This document shows positions 27,149 to 36,101 of a stretch of DNA of 64,000 bases, in pieces (position 1 is the stretch's first letter; each line of letters starts with the position of its first letter). Below the pieces are notes generated by a model. That model did not search any database. It was given only the letters and a program-made list of their open reading frames with translations, and had not been told where the DNA came from. The stretch comes from Calothrix sp. PCC 7103 (GTDB taxonomy: Bacteria > Cyanobacteriota > Cyanobacteriia > Cyanobacteriales > Nostocaceae): NCBI RefSeq assembly GCF_000331305.1, contig NZ_KB217473.1:24064-88063 (forward strand), written 5' to 3'. A program made the translations under genes and the position numbers.

Positions 27149-29674
27149 ATGACCAGTAGTGCATCTTTTAACTATTCTGACGACTCTTCCATCAGAAGCT
27201 TAAAACCTCAAGCTTGGGAAGCGCAGCGCTTTCTGTTCTGGTTCAGCCACTATTGGAACTATATATTGTCGCTAACTCCAGAGGCAGGAGAGCGACCAGG
27301 GTGGCAAATGTACACTAAATACCCGATAGAGCCACGAGACTTTTGGGAGTTATTTATAGATGAAGAAGTTTTGGTGGGAGTGAACTTTGGAAAATTTACG
27401 AAATATATAATGTCGGACATAGACATTAAGAGCAAAAACCACCCAGACAACGACAGAGAGCGCTATGACGGTGTTTTAAAAGCAATGGAGGGTATCGGGC
27501 TGTCTCGCCCAATAGTTACACGCTCTTCAGATAGTGGGGGACTGCACGTATATTGGTTCTTGGCTGAAGAAGTACATTCTTATACATTAGCTATCACTGC
27601 CAAACGAGCGCTAAATAAAGCCGAACAAAAGTACCAATTGCGGGACGGACAGTTGGAACTGTTCCCTAATCCTAAAGACTACGATGTGGAGCGGGTAACG
27701 AGCCATAAACCGCACCGCGTACCGTTGCAACAAGGCTCGTATATATTAGATTGGGATTTAATGCCGATTTCTAGCAGTATCAGCACTTTTCTGGATTGGG
27801 CGGACTGGTCAAGCGCTGGTCAGGATATGACGCTTCTTGAAGAGTCGATGCAGCGGGCACAGGAGATAGAATTACAAGAGCGTACTTACTACCGCAAAAG
27901 AACCTCGATTGAGCAGTTTCACAATGATTTATTGAAACAGCAACAAATCGGGTGGACAAGCTACGGGCAAACCAACTTTTTACTGTTAAAGTTTGCGATG
28001 TACGGGATTATCTTTGAGGGTTTGCAAGGTAAAGAACTAGTGCAGTGGATGGTCAACGTGTGCCTGAATGCTCCGGGCTACCAGCGTTTCTGTCGGCATA
28101 CACACGAAATTGAAAAGCGGTGCAAACACTGGGCAAAGTGCGCTCAAAAAAAGTATTACCCCTATCCGGGCAAACCACCACGAGATAAAACATTTAAAGA
28201 ATCATTTGGAGGGGAGTTAGGGGAGAACAACATAATTCCGTTTGCCAAAGCTAAACAGTTGCGCCAAGACAATATTCGGCGCTTGTGGGCAGTAGTACAG
28301 GAACTGAAAGGACAAGGAGCTTATCCCCAAGACGTAAACAGAAGAATGGAGGCGATAAGAAAGGAAGCGCAAGCAAAACACCGTAAGGGTTTCAGCCCGA
28401 CGACACTGTATCGTAAAGAGTATATATACTTATGGCACCCGCGCTTTGATGCTTTGGGGATAGAATTTATAGATGGTGTAAACCCTGATTTTTACGTGAG
28501 TTTGTACCCGCAAATGCCTGATCCGTGGTTGGAAGTACAAAAATATTCACCAAAGGAAGAAACTAAGCAGAGTAAGGGTTTACACCACTTTGGCTATACT
28601 GAAGGTTTGTTGATGCTGGCGCCAGCCAAGGAGCTTGAGGAAACGGTAATTACAGCAGTAGTGGGAATCGAGACCGAGCGATGCGAAGCGAGCGGGGAAG
28701 CAACGAGACCAGAGGCGCCAGCCGAGGGTGAGCTAGGACTTGAACTACCTTTAGACGGGGAAGAGAACGTAAATACTCCAATAGCTCCCAAACTCAATTT
28801 AATTCTAACTATTTCCATCCTCTTTCAAATAGTTAGTAGTCTAATTAATTCAATTACCAGTCACTTAAATTCTTTACCCAAAACAATTAATTCAAATACT
28901 CAAGAGTTAATTAGTGAGAGTGTAAACAATTTAATAAGTGAATTAATTAGTTTCAATAACTTCACCAGTTTCCATAACTCTAATTCTTCTAACTTTTCTA
29001 ATTCCGTAATTGAAGGTAATTTAGTAATTCAAATTAATGCGCGCCTAGATAGTACAAATAGATTAGTATTTTGGCACCTGTTGAGTAGACATGTACTAGT
29101 GCGACCAAGCTTACTAATTCAAACCCAAATACTTGAGTGTTTATTTAGCTTGTCTGGGGACGGTGGCAGCCTTTCCACCCCCAAATCGAGTTATATACCA
29201 TCCAAGCGGTTAGAGAGCGCTTTAGACGCTTCCATCGGTCAAGGGGAGAATAATTTAAAACTAGATGAAGCAGCAGATATTATTAGCGGCACTGGGCAAG
29301 AATTTAGTAAAACTGAATCAAACCAAGCTGAAGGGCAATTACCAGATATTGAAACTGTCATCTCTCCAGAGACAGAAGTTTCACTATTGCAGTTCAAAGC
29401 CCAATTAGAGAAAATGCAGCAGGAAGCTAAGGCGCGCCAGCTTTTGAAAGGTTATTGTCAGCAATTGAACCAAAAGCCCACACTGGATCAGCAACTATGT
29501 TTGAAAAACATCTTGCATCACTGCTTACTGCTGAAATCCTCCTACCAATCCCTGCGGCAAGAAGCTCAAGAGTGGATGTTTGTCGCTAGTGATGAAATTG
29601 TTACTCAGCTTGGGGGACTAGTAAATTCATTCTGGAGCTATTTAGAAAGTTTGAATTTAGAAATACCCTTCTAG
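27149..29674 (+). CDS. AEP-primase-like plasmid replication protein
   Basis: This 841-residue protein probably primes or initiates plasmid replication. Its N-terminal domain has the archaeo-eukaryotic primase pattern: Asp90-x-Asp92 in IMSDIDIKS, His133 in SGGLHVYWF, and a later LELFPNPKD...HRVPLQQGSYILD block (residues ~168-201). A helical DNA-binding-type region follows (residues ~350-440). Residues ~546-670 are an odd low-complexity Asn/Ser/Ile-rich segment that reads like non-coding DNA kept in frame. The C-terminal ~100 residues are helical. Iteron-like repeats upstream support a replication role. It is not the CyRepA family. Confidence 0.7.
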   Translation: MTSSASFNYSDDSSIRSLKPQAWEAQRFLFWFSHYWNYILSLTPEAGERPGWQMYTKYPIEPRDFWELFIDEEVLVGVNFGKFTKYIMSDIDIKSKNHPDNDRERYDGVLKAMEGIGLSRPIVTRSSDSGGLHVYWFLAEEVHSYTLAITAKRALNKAEQKYQLRDGQLELFPNPKDYDVERVTSHKPHRVPLQQGSYILDWDLMPISSSISTFLDWADWSSAGQDMTLLEESMQRAQEIELQERTYYRKRTSIEQFHNDLLKQQQIGWTSYGQTNFLLLKFAMYGIIFEGLQGKELVQWMVNVCLNAPGYQRFCRHTHEIEKRCKHWAKCAQKKYYPYPGKPPRDKTFKESFGGELGENNIIPFAKAKQLRQDNIRRLWAVVQELKGQGAYPQDVNRRMEAIRKEAQAKHRKGFSPTTLYRKEYIYLWHPRFDALGIEFIDGVNPDFYVSLYPQMPDPWLEVQKYSPKEETKQSKGLHHFGYTEGLLMLAPAKELEETVITAVVGIETERCEASGEATRPEAPAEGELGLELPLDGEENVNTPIAPKLNLILTISILFQIVSSLINSITSHLNSLPKTINSNTQELISESVNNLISELISFNNFTSFHNSNSSNFSNSVIEGNLVIQINARLDSTNRLVFWHLLSRHVLVRPSLLIQTQILECLFSLSGDGGSLSTPKSSYIPSKRLESALDASIGQGENNLKLDEAADIISGTGQEFSKTESNQAEGQLPDIETVISPETEVSLLQFKAQLEKMQQEAKARQLLKGYCQQLNQKPTLDQQLCLKNILHHCLLLKSSYQSLRQEAQEWMFVASDEIVTQLGGLVNSFWSYLESLNLEIPF
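28790..29140. repeat. AT-rich degenerate repeats inside the primase-like gene
   Basis: Repeated AATTAATT and TAATTCAAA motifs occur at about 28847, 28886, 28940, 29024 and 29118. The segment is far richer in A and T than the flanking coding DNA and encodes low-complexity protein. An origin or unwinding element embedded in the gene is a reasonable guess. Confidence 0.45.
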
Positions 29675-29942
29675 GTCTTCAAGGGTTTTGGTACTGGCGC
29701 CATCAGGTTTCAGCACTTAAACACCCAGCTTACGTTTTGCATCCAGACCCGGACGATGTTTGAGGCTGGTAATACATCGCGGCGCTTGAAAAATATTGCC
29801 GGGGCCTGCTTTGCGCTGGCTTAGAATTGTAGCTATGTAATGAAAGCGTAGTAAGCGGACGGGCATATATACAAAATTTATTTTCCCCTTGTACCTAATG
29901 GTTCACAATTGTAGGCAGTGCATTACAGAGGGGACGGGTTCA

Positions 29943-30743
29943 ATGGCACGCAAAAACAACGCTCTACGGGAAATCAAGGGTTTTGGTGGTACGAGTACTA
30001 AAGTTCACCAACCCGTAAAATCAAAACAACAAGCAAAAACCATACCAATCACTAAAGGAAAATGGGAAGCTTGGCACTGCATGGGAGAAATGGATAACCC
30101 TACCCATTGGAGCCTGATGGGAGAAGGAAGCCTGGAAGATTGTTTTGAAGAACTGGACGAGGAGATTCGCTGCCAGTTGCAGGAACCGATGGTGCAGGAC
30201 GGCACAGTTGCCAAGTTGGACGCGAAGTACTCGCACGAACCGGAAGTCATCGTTGAGATACTGGAGAGATTCACGGCGCCCAAGATTAACACATTAAAAC
30301 AGCAGTGCCTTGAACAAAGAGAAGTACAAGGGGATAATTGGCTGATTGCTGCTTCTCCGTCCAAGTTCAAACGGCAAGCAGCGCAAAATTACCCCTTTGC
30401 TTACAGCGATTACTGGGAAGTGTGGGAAGTCAACGGCGCACAAGGCTTTTTTATAGCGGACGGAACTTTGAGTGAGTGCCTTGAAGAAGTAAGGCTTTCT
30501 CTTACCCTAGAGATTGATATGCAGCTTGACCCTTCCTCAGTTGATGATGACATGAGCGAGGAAGCGGAAATCGAGCAGTTTTTTGAGCATCAGGGAGTTA
30601 CACTTCGCAAGCGGCTCTTGGAAATTAAATCTAATTGTTTAACCAAGGGAGAATGTAAACACAACAATTGGGTCATTCGCTCCCAGCGCACTCGTGAGCA
30701 ATGCCAGTGGATGGCACAGCATGAGTATCCGATTTTTATGTAG
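29943..30743 (+). CDS. Hypothetical protein with duplicated Trp-rich module
   Basis: I choose ATG 29943 (266 aa) because GAGGGG precedes it by about nine bases; an upstream ATG at 29889 has no such site. The protein carries an internal duplication: DNWLIAASPSKFKRQAAQNY continues to YWEVWEVNG, and a second copy begins NNWVIRSQRTREQCQWMAQH but ends at YPIFM, just short of that point. An earlier KWEAWHCMG...GSLEDCFEEL block resembles the centre of the same module. The function is unknown. It follows the replication gene and may be co-transcribed. Confidence 0.6.
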   Translation: MARKNNALREIKGFGGTSTKVHQPVKSKQQAKTIPITKGKWEAWHCMGEMDNPTHWSLMGEGSLEDCFEELDEEIRCQLQEPMVQDGTVAKLDAKYSHEPEVIVEILERFTAPKINTLKQQCLEQREVQGDNWLIAASPSKFKRQAAQNYPFAYSDYWEVWEVNGAQGFFIADGTLSECLEEVRLSLTLEIDMQLDPSSVDDDMSEEAEIEQFFEHQGVTLRKRLLEIKSNCLTKGECKHNNWVIRSQRTREQCQWMAQHEYPIFM

Positions 30744-30969
30744 ATATTGTTAGTTTAAGCTAGCGATAAACTTGAGTGTGGAGGCAGGGTGCTTTTAGAT
30801 TGTCTTCTAAGTGCAGACTTTTCGGCGTGGCTTCAAATATTACTCCAACTTTGGTTGCTAACCGATAGCCAAAAGTGGCAGCGGAAGAAAATTACTCAAT
30901 ATTGGGGTGCTTAGATTTACAAAGCTTGGGGACAACAGAGGTTGTAACTGTGTTTGAGTCATCATTATT

Positions 30970-31272
30970 CTAATTAAATCGCGACTCAATAAAAGCTTCT
31001 TGCTCATCAGCACTCAAGTTTTGAAAAGATTGGGGAGTTTTAACTTGCCCTACTAATTCCAAAAGGTCTCGACCAGCTTGTTGTTGCTCAATCCTCATTT
31101 CTTCGGTTACTTTTTCACCTAAGAGAATTTTTACAATATCAGCATCTGCCAGCATGGCATTTTTGCTTTTACGGCTATCAATCACGCTTTGCAAATACTC
31201 ATCAATGACAATTCTCACTGTTTTGCGGTCTGATTTTTTGGTGCGAGATTTGAGTTTAGTAGCTTCACTCAT
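30970..31272 (-). CDS. Small hypothetical protein, possible DNA-binding
   Basis: This 100-residue charged protein has a basic N-terminus (SRTKKSDRKTVRIVIDEYLQ) that could form the strand and first helix of a ribbon-helix-helix, followed by an acidic, helical C-terminal half (FQNLSADEQEAFIESRF). It is transcribed against its neighbours and has no evident partner. The family is unknown. Confidence 0.55.
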   Translation of the reverse strand: MSEATKLKSRTKKSDRKTVRIVIDEYLQSVIDSRKSKNAMLADADIVKILLGEKVTEEMRIEQQQAGRDLLELVGQVKTPQSFQNLSADEQEAFIESRFN

Positions 31273-31854
31273 ACATAGTTGGTTTAATAAACTAATTATG
31301 GTTAAGTGAACCAGTTATGTCAAACTTGACAAGAATGGCTAATAATAACTCTTTTGCAATGTTGATTTTCAGGATACTTGTAAATACCATTGATGCTAAT
31401 TAGCGTTGATCAAATCATTCAAAATATTTTGTTCGGTTCGGGAGGATGCTTTCTCAACCTTTTATGCCATTAGGCGTTTAATACAGAAATCAACTTAAAC
31501 TTATTCTTGCTCAATTGTCTTCTACGATTGGGCATCTTTTTTTAACCAAAAATTTTCACCCTTCAGATTTTGATTATCAATAATTTCAAGTAATTACTTT
31601 ACAAATTTGAAACCCAGTTGTGCATAGGTGTTCAGCCTTATGCGCCACCTTTTTAATGCAGATAAAAGGCAGTCAGTTTTAACTTTCAAATTAACACCAA
31701 AGGGCGTGAATAACGGTGCAGAAGAAGTAATTTGACAAGAACAAAAATCTTTATCAAATATTTATTACTTAGTTTGTTTTTTTACAAAACAGACCATAGG
31801 TTTACATTTTACAGTTCAAACCACCAACCACAATTATTTTCTAGGAGAAAACTC
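31273..31854. other. Intergenic region with orphan terminator
   Basis: No accepted gene. A terminator at 31509-31543 points along the plus strand although no annotated plus gene precedes it for about 770 bp, so a small RNA or tiny ORF may lie between 31380 and 31509 (a 26-codon frame begins at about 31393). The start of the toxin gene is preceded by AGGAGA at 31843-31848. Confidence 0.4.
31509..31543 (+). terminator. Rho-independent terminator without an annotated gene
   Basis: GCTCAATTG (31509-31517) pairs with CGATTGGGC (31525-31533), allowing G-T pairs, around a 7-nt loop and is followed by ATCTTTTTTT. Confidence 0.65.
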
Positions 31855-33711
31855 GTGAAAACATCTATTCACAACTCAATCGCTCGCCGCATTGCCTCAG
31901 TTTTTGTATTTGGCGCAATGGTTACGACTCAAGTTGTAGCTCCAATAACTGGAGTTGCCAACCAAGAGCAAACAATTGCCAATGCCCAAACTAAAACTAC
32001 AACCAGTGCAACCAGCAAAACCACTTCCGCCCAAGCTGCCATTAACATGGTCAACTACTGCTGGAACAATTTCTATGTCAAGCGTCCCCAAGTTTATTCT
32101 CTTGGAATGCAGGACAAGCAGACGGAACAACTTAACAGTTTAATCAACGGTTTAAGGGTTGTCAGCACAAGCTATTACTACGGTCATTGCGGTATCAACG
32201 GTCAAGGTCAAGGTGAGGAATTTGCGCGCGCTGCAAGAAGCAGAATTGAATTTCTCTTCGACAAGTACGCTGCCAACCCTCTTTACAAAGCCACGTTTAA
32301 AGTCTATCAAAACGAAACAGTCGCTAAACAAATGGTGACAGTTTGGAGAAAGAGTTTAAGCGTCAATGCCTATGTGCCGCCAACCGTTACCTACGATACA
32401 GGAAAAGCCAACATTGCCAAAGCTGAAAAAGCTTACTCCCTGATTGTAGATTTACATAAATCTAATTTGCAATTACAAGCTCTAGTATATAAAGCCAATC
32501 TCAAGTACTACGAAAAGTACGCCAACGAGAATGGTTTAAACAATCTTTACTACGCTGGAGAAGCCCTTTATCGAGATTACAACGCCAGAAACAACACACA
32601 ACTTTTTCTACCAACTGAAAACATTGGCGGAGCTGGGTCTTTCCCTAATCCTTCAATTCAGTTTGAAGCCTCGCCAATAGATTTTCTGCCCGTAGTTGGT
32701 AATGACCACCGAAAGGGCTACAAAGCCAGACTGGACAGAGACCTGAAAAACTACAAGTACAAAACTATCGTTCCAGACCTGTTTGAGCAAGTCAACAAAA
32801 GTATCTTGTATTTGGAACAAGTCAAAGGACTAAGCCGACTAAACAGTTTCAACTATCTAATGGCCGAACTGGGCCTTGATTTATTGCTTGGAGTAACTGA
32901 CGTGCCAATGGGTAAAACCAGAAGCTACCTGTCAGCTATTCCCGACAATCAGCTACGAAGCGCTGCCGCCAGAACCAGCAATCCCAAGCGTGCTAACGCT
33001 CTTGTCGATGACATCAAAAAGACTAGTCGTACAAGCAGCAGAAGCGGTTCAGGTTCAGTTGCTGATGATGCTAAAAAGCCGAGTCGCAACAATCCAAGTG
33101 ACGACACCAACAAACGTCCAAGTTTGGAGTGTGTAGCTTATAGTCCGGATACTGACACTGACAAAGGTGAGTTTAGTCTTGCCCTTGCTAAAAGTGTCAA
33201 CAAGTCGAAGTCATTGATTGCTAAAGCGCTAGAAGATACTGGCGCAAAAGTGGTTAGTGATGCTCCTGTGGCTGCTAATTCGGAGTTTGCTCCTGAGTTT
33301 AGTGGGCAATTGGAGTTTGTAGCCAGTAAATGTCTTCCTCGTAGATTTACGGATGGGGATTTCGACAAAACAGGCTACAAAAATGCGGACGATTTTTACA
33401 ATAAACTTATTGAAGGTGGAGAGAATTCTACCAAAGAGTTTATACGTAAAAATTGGGACGAAGGAACATTCAATAATTCTTACAAAAGTGCTGAATACCA
33501 TTTAAGAAAACATGGGCGCGGTAAGACCTTGAGACGATATACTGCTGAAGCAAATTACAACTTCAAAAAGTATAACAGCCTAAAAGTTGAGGTCAATATT
33601 TACCCACAGTTATCGGAAGGTTTTGGTGATTTTGGATGGAAGATTGACTCCCCTTACGGTCGCGGTGTATACACAAAATCAGGAAAAATTTTGACATTTA
33701 GCAAGAAATAG
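31855..33711 (+). CDS. Secreted polymorphic-toxin-like protein
   Basis: I choose GTG 31855 (618 aa): AGGAGA lies seven bases upstream and the next residues form a signal peptide (basic start, hydrophobic run to about residue 33). The middle is repetitive in charge and contains a Ser/Lys/Arg-rich linker (~residues 380-430). The last ~125 residues form a compact basic domain with His549, Lys552 and His553 in YHLRKHGRG and a terminal YTKSGKILTF strand, resembling nuclease-type C-terminal toxin domains (possibly BECR-fold RNase). The downstream gene starts 14 bp after the stop, as immunity genes do. The toxin activity is inferred. Confidence 0.65.
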   Translation: MKTSIHNSIARRIASVFVFGAMVTTQVVAPITGVANQEQTIANAQTKTTTSATSKTTSAQAAINMVNYCWNNFYVKRPQVYSLGMQDKQTEQLNSLINGLRVVSTSYYYGHCGINGQGQGEEFARAARSRIEFLFDKYAANPLYKATFKVYQNETVAKQMVTVWRKSLSVNAYVPPTVTYDTGKANIAKAEKAYSLIVDLHKSNLQLQALVYKANLKYYEKYANENGLNNLYYAGEALYRDYNARNNTQLFLPTENIGGAGSFPNPSIQFEASPIDFLPVVGNDHRKGYKARLDRDLKNYKYKTIVPDLFEQVNKSILYLEQVKGLSRLNSFNYLMAELGLDLLLGVTDVPMGKTRSYLSAIPDNQLRSAAARTSNPKRANALVDDIKKTSRTSSRSGSGSVADDAKKPSRNNPSDDTNKRPSLECVAYSPDTDTDKGEFSLALAKSVNKSKSLIAKALEDTGAKVVSDAPVAANSEFAPEFSGQLEFVASKCLPRRFTDGDFDKTGYKNADDFYNKLIEGGENSTKEFIRKNWDEGTFNNSYKSAEYHLRKHGRGKTLRRYTAEANYNFKKYNSLKVEVNIYPQLSEGFGDFGWKIDSPYGRGVYTKSGKILTFSKK

Positions 33712-33725
33712 AGCTTAATTTCTGC

Positions 33726-34118
33726 ATGAAGTTTGCTCTTTTTACTATCTTAATTCCAGATTTACCTATTTCTGACAAGCCAACTGATCGATGTGAAGTA
33801 TTGCTGGAACAGCTTGAGTTACTTGAGTTTCAACTTGTTGGACATATTAGCAGCTTGGAAGATGGAAATGATTGTACTGAGCTAATTAAATTGTTGATTG
33901 AGCATACTTTAGGCAATATTGAACAAGCTTTAAAAAAGCTTACTTCACCATCACCTATTGAAGGGCTATATATAGACAAAGTAATAAGCTACTTGCAACT
34001 TTCTGTATTGGCGGTAAATTTATATTCTCAGACAAATCTAAATATATGGATTTTGAATGAGAGTTTAGTAAAAAGAGCTTTCCGACTACAAAATTGCTTG
34101 AAAAATGCTAATCCGTAG
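33726..34118 (+). CDS. Candidate immunity protein for the upstream toxin
   Basis: A 130-residue soluble, helical, acidic protein starting 14 bp after the toxin-like gene and ending before a very strong terminator, so the two form one transcript. Size, charge and position fit an immunity protein that blocks a basic C-terminal toxin domain. No known immunity family is recognised. Confidence 0.6.
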   Translation: MKFALFTILIPDLPISDKPTDRCEVLLEQLELLEFQLVGHISSLEDGNDCTELIKLLIEHTLGNIEQALKKLTSPSPIEGLYIDKVISYLQLSVLAVNLYSQTNLNIWILNESLVKRAFRLQNCLKNANP

Positions 34119-34160
34119 TAATCGACTCAGAAAGTAGATTTGATTGTAAACAATGTTATT

Positions 34161-34218
34161 GACTACTAGTTTGAAGAAAACAATTTTTTTCTTCATTATA
34201 AACTAGTAGTCTTTTTTT
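34161..34218 (+). terminator. Very strong terminator closing the toxin/immunity unit
   Basis: GACTACTAGTTT (34161-34172) pairs perfectly with AAACTAGTAGTC (34200-34211); an inner GAAGAAAA/TTTTCTTC stem (34173-34180, 34187-34194) extends it, and a T-run follows. Confidence 0.9.
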
Positions 34219-34230
34219 ATGTAAAAATTT

Positions 34231-34974
34231 ATGAAATCGAAAGCAATCAACCCAACAACTGAACCAAATAACCCTAAAGATAAAATCAAACGCTTTTGTG
34301 AAATATGCCTGCTAAGAGAAGATGGCAAGCAACTAGAGAGGAACGAAGCCGATATAGCCATTGATTATCTATATTCCCCTTTTTCGGACGATGATTTGTG
34401 CAGTCAGCTAATTTATTTGCTTACTAAAGGTAGAAAATTCAGTAATTGGGCACTAACAGCCAGTCAAGAAAAAAAGATTTTGAAGTTGGTTGAAAATGCC
34501 GATAAGCAATTTGAGCATTGCCTTTGGATTGAATATATTTTTTTCTATCTATACGGAAATTACGCACCTTCAGAAGAGGATAAAGATGAACTATGGTACA
34601 GATTGCCGATTATTGCAACACACTTTAAATCCTTATTTATAACAGAATTAACTTATGATAAAGCGCTAGACATAATTATCTCTACCTTACAGGTTAAATC
34701 CAAGCTAAAATATAAATCTTTTGATGTAGTCGCAAGCTATAAACAACAATTAAAGTCTATTTTTGATAGTCATGTATTTTATCAAACTACTAATGACTAC
34801 TTTACAAATGAGAAAATTTTCTCTGGAGTTAAAAAGATTATCGAATTTACACTTAAATTAGACTCCAAATCAGCAACCGATTTAACAAATAAGCTAGTTT
34901 GGAAGTTATTGGAAAAACCGCAGATCGAAAAAATGTGCAATGAAATAAATTTGTGTTTAGAGAAGTATAAGTAA
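34231..34974 (+). CDS. Hypothetical protein, possible second immunity protein
   Basis: This 247-residue soluble, helical protein starts 13 bp after a strong terminator, so it needs its own promoter or read-through. The sequence (RFCEICLLREDGKQLERNEAD, YGNYAPSEEDKDELWY) has the look of stand-alone immunity or regulatory proteins in toxin cassettes, but no family is recognised. AT content is higher than in the secretion operon, consistent with acquisition as part of a toxin cassette. Confidence 0.55.
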   Translation: MKSKAINPTTEPNNPKDKIKRFCEICLLREDGKQLERNEADIAIDYLYSPFSDDDLCSQLIYLLTKGRKFSNWALTASQEKKILKLVENADKQFEHCLWIEYIFFYLYGNYAPSEEDKDELWYRLPIIATHFKSLFITELTYDKALDIIISTLQVKSKLKYKSFDVVASYKQQLKSIFDSHVFYQTTNDYFTNEKIFSGVKKIIEFTLKLDSKSATDLTNKLVWKLLEKPQIEKMCNEINLCLEKYK

Positions 34975-35029
34975 ATTGTATTATATTATCAACCTTACGA
35001 CTTTCAAGCATTAGTACCATGAACAATTT

Positions 35030-35064
35030 TAGACCCCTATCATTCCGACAAGGGTCTACTTCTT
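35030..35064 (+). terminator. Probable terminator
   Basis: TAGACCC (35030-35036) and GGGTCTA (35052-35058) form a 7-bp stem with T-rich DNA after it. It ends the 34231 gene and lies between two convergent genes. Confidence 0.5.
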
Positions 35065-35093
35065 TATCTAAATTTCAACTCATCAACCACTTC

Positions 35094-36101
35094 CTACCAA
35101 TATTTCCGACCCCAGTAAAATCCGTAGGTAGCGTACAGACGAGGATTAGGCAGTTCTAGTTTATAACTGCCAGATTCGGCATCTAAGAACACATCAGCCG
35201 ATTCGGTGATTTGCTCAATTCCCCAAGGACAGCCTTTGTTTATGTGTACGTGATATTTAGCTTGGCGGTTATTTTCAGGCTCTGGGGGAACAACTTCCAA
35301 TCTTAGTAAATCAATAGGCTGCAAAATCCAGGTATAGTGAAACTCTATATCCCGGTCAATCACCTCACTGCAAAAATAGTTGAGAGTAAATTCTACCTCT
35401 TGACCCTGCTCTAGGGGAGTGTCAAAAATAATGCTGACTACGTTATCATCCGAATCCAGGGCTTGCTCTCTTCTAATTTTAAGCGGCTCACCTGAGTAGC
35501 TAATATCTACATCGGGTTTATCTCTGACGCACTTATAGTAATCAAATTTTTCTAGAACTTTTAGGTAATTTTTCAAGGATTTTAATCTAAAAGTTTTACT
35601 CCATCTTAAAGTGTTGGGATTTCCTTTAACGTAGGTTGCTTTAATGTTAACTTGCAAAAGTTTGTAATCCAATTCCGGAAGTTGATTAATTTCTTCTGCG
35701 TCAGTTGGAATATTTTCCTGAGTAGGTAGCTCCAGCAGTTTAATTGGGTTATTGCCTTGAGCATCATGGTTTGCGCTGAAAGCGTAATAGTTGGGATAGA
35801 AGATTTCGGCCAACTCCTCCAAATCACAATCGATGGCTCGACTCATCAGCAGCAGCATTTCGATTTCTGGTTTACTGCTTCCGGCTAGATATTTTGATAA
35901 ATAGCCTTCGTAGTATTTAGCTCGCGCTTTGAACTCCTTTTTGTACTCTAGCTCTAGACAATTTTTTTGTGTACCCGCTTCTAGACTAAAGCTAATCTCA
36001 GCCATCTTTCTGCCGATGTCGGCTCTGGTTCTATTTTGACCATACCGTTGTATCAACCTCTCTAATGGATGCACTAATTTCTCTAAGGGTTGCAGCGTCA
36101 T
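35094..36101 (-). CDS. Protein with N-terminal HTH-like region and C-terminal beta-rich domain
   Basis: In this 335-residue protein residues ~25-100 (RADIGRKMAEIS, YYEGYLSKYLAGSSKPEIEM, SRAIDCDLEELAE) resemble an XRE-type helix-turn-helix. The rest is rich in strands (RWSKTFRLKSLKNYLKVLEK, QEVEFTLNYFCSEV, WILQPIDLLRLEVV) and looks like a small-molecule- or protein-sensing domain. It is divergent from the secretion operon and separated by a 1-kb leader, so it could be a regulator of that operon. The function is inferred only. Confidence 0.55.
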   Translation of the reverse strand: MTLQPLEKLVHPLERLIQRYGQNRTRADIGRKMAEISFSLEAGTQKNCLELEYKKEFKARAKYYEGYLSKYLAGSSKPEIEMLLLMSRAIDCDLEELAEIFYPNYYAFSANHDAQGNNPIKLLELPTQENIPTDAEEINQLPELDYKLLQVNIKATYVKGNPNTLRWSKTFRLKSLKNYLKVLEKFDYYKCVRDKPDVDISYSGEPLKIRREQALDSDDNVVSIIFDTPLEQGQEVEFTLNYFCSEVIDRDIEFHYTWILQPIDLLRLEVVPPEPENNRQAKYHVHINKGCPWGIEQITESADVFLDAESGSYKLELPNPRLYATYGFYWGRKYW

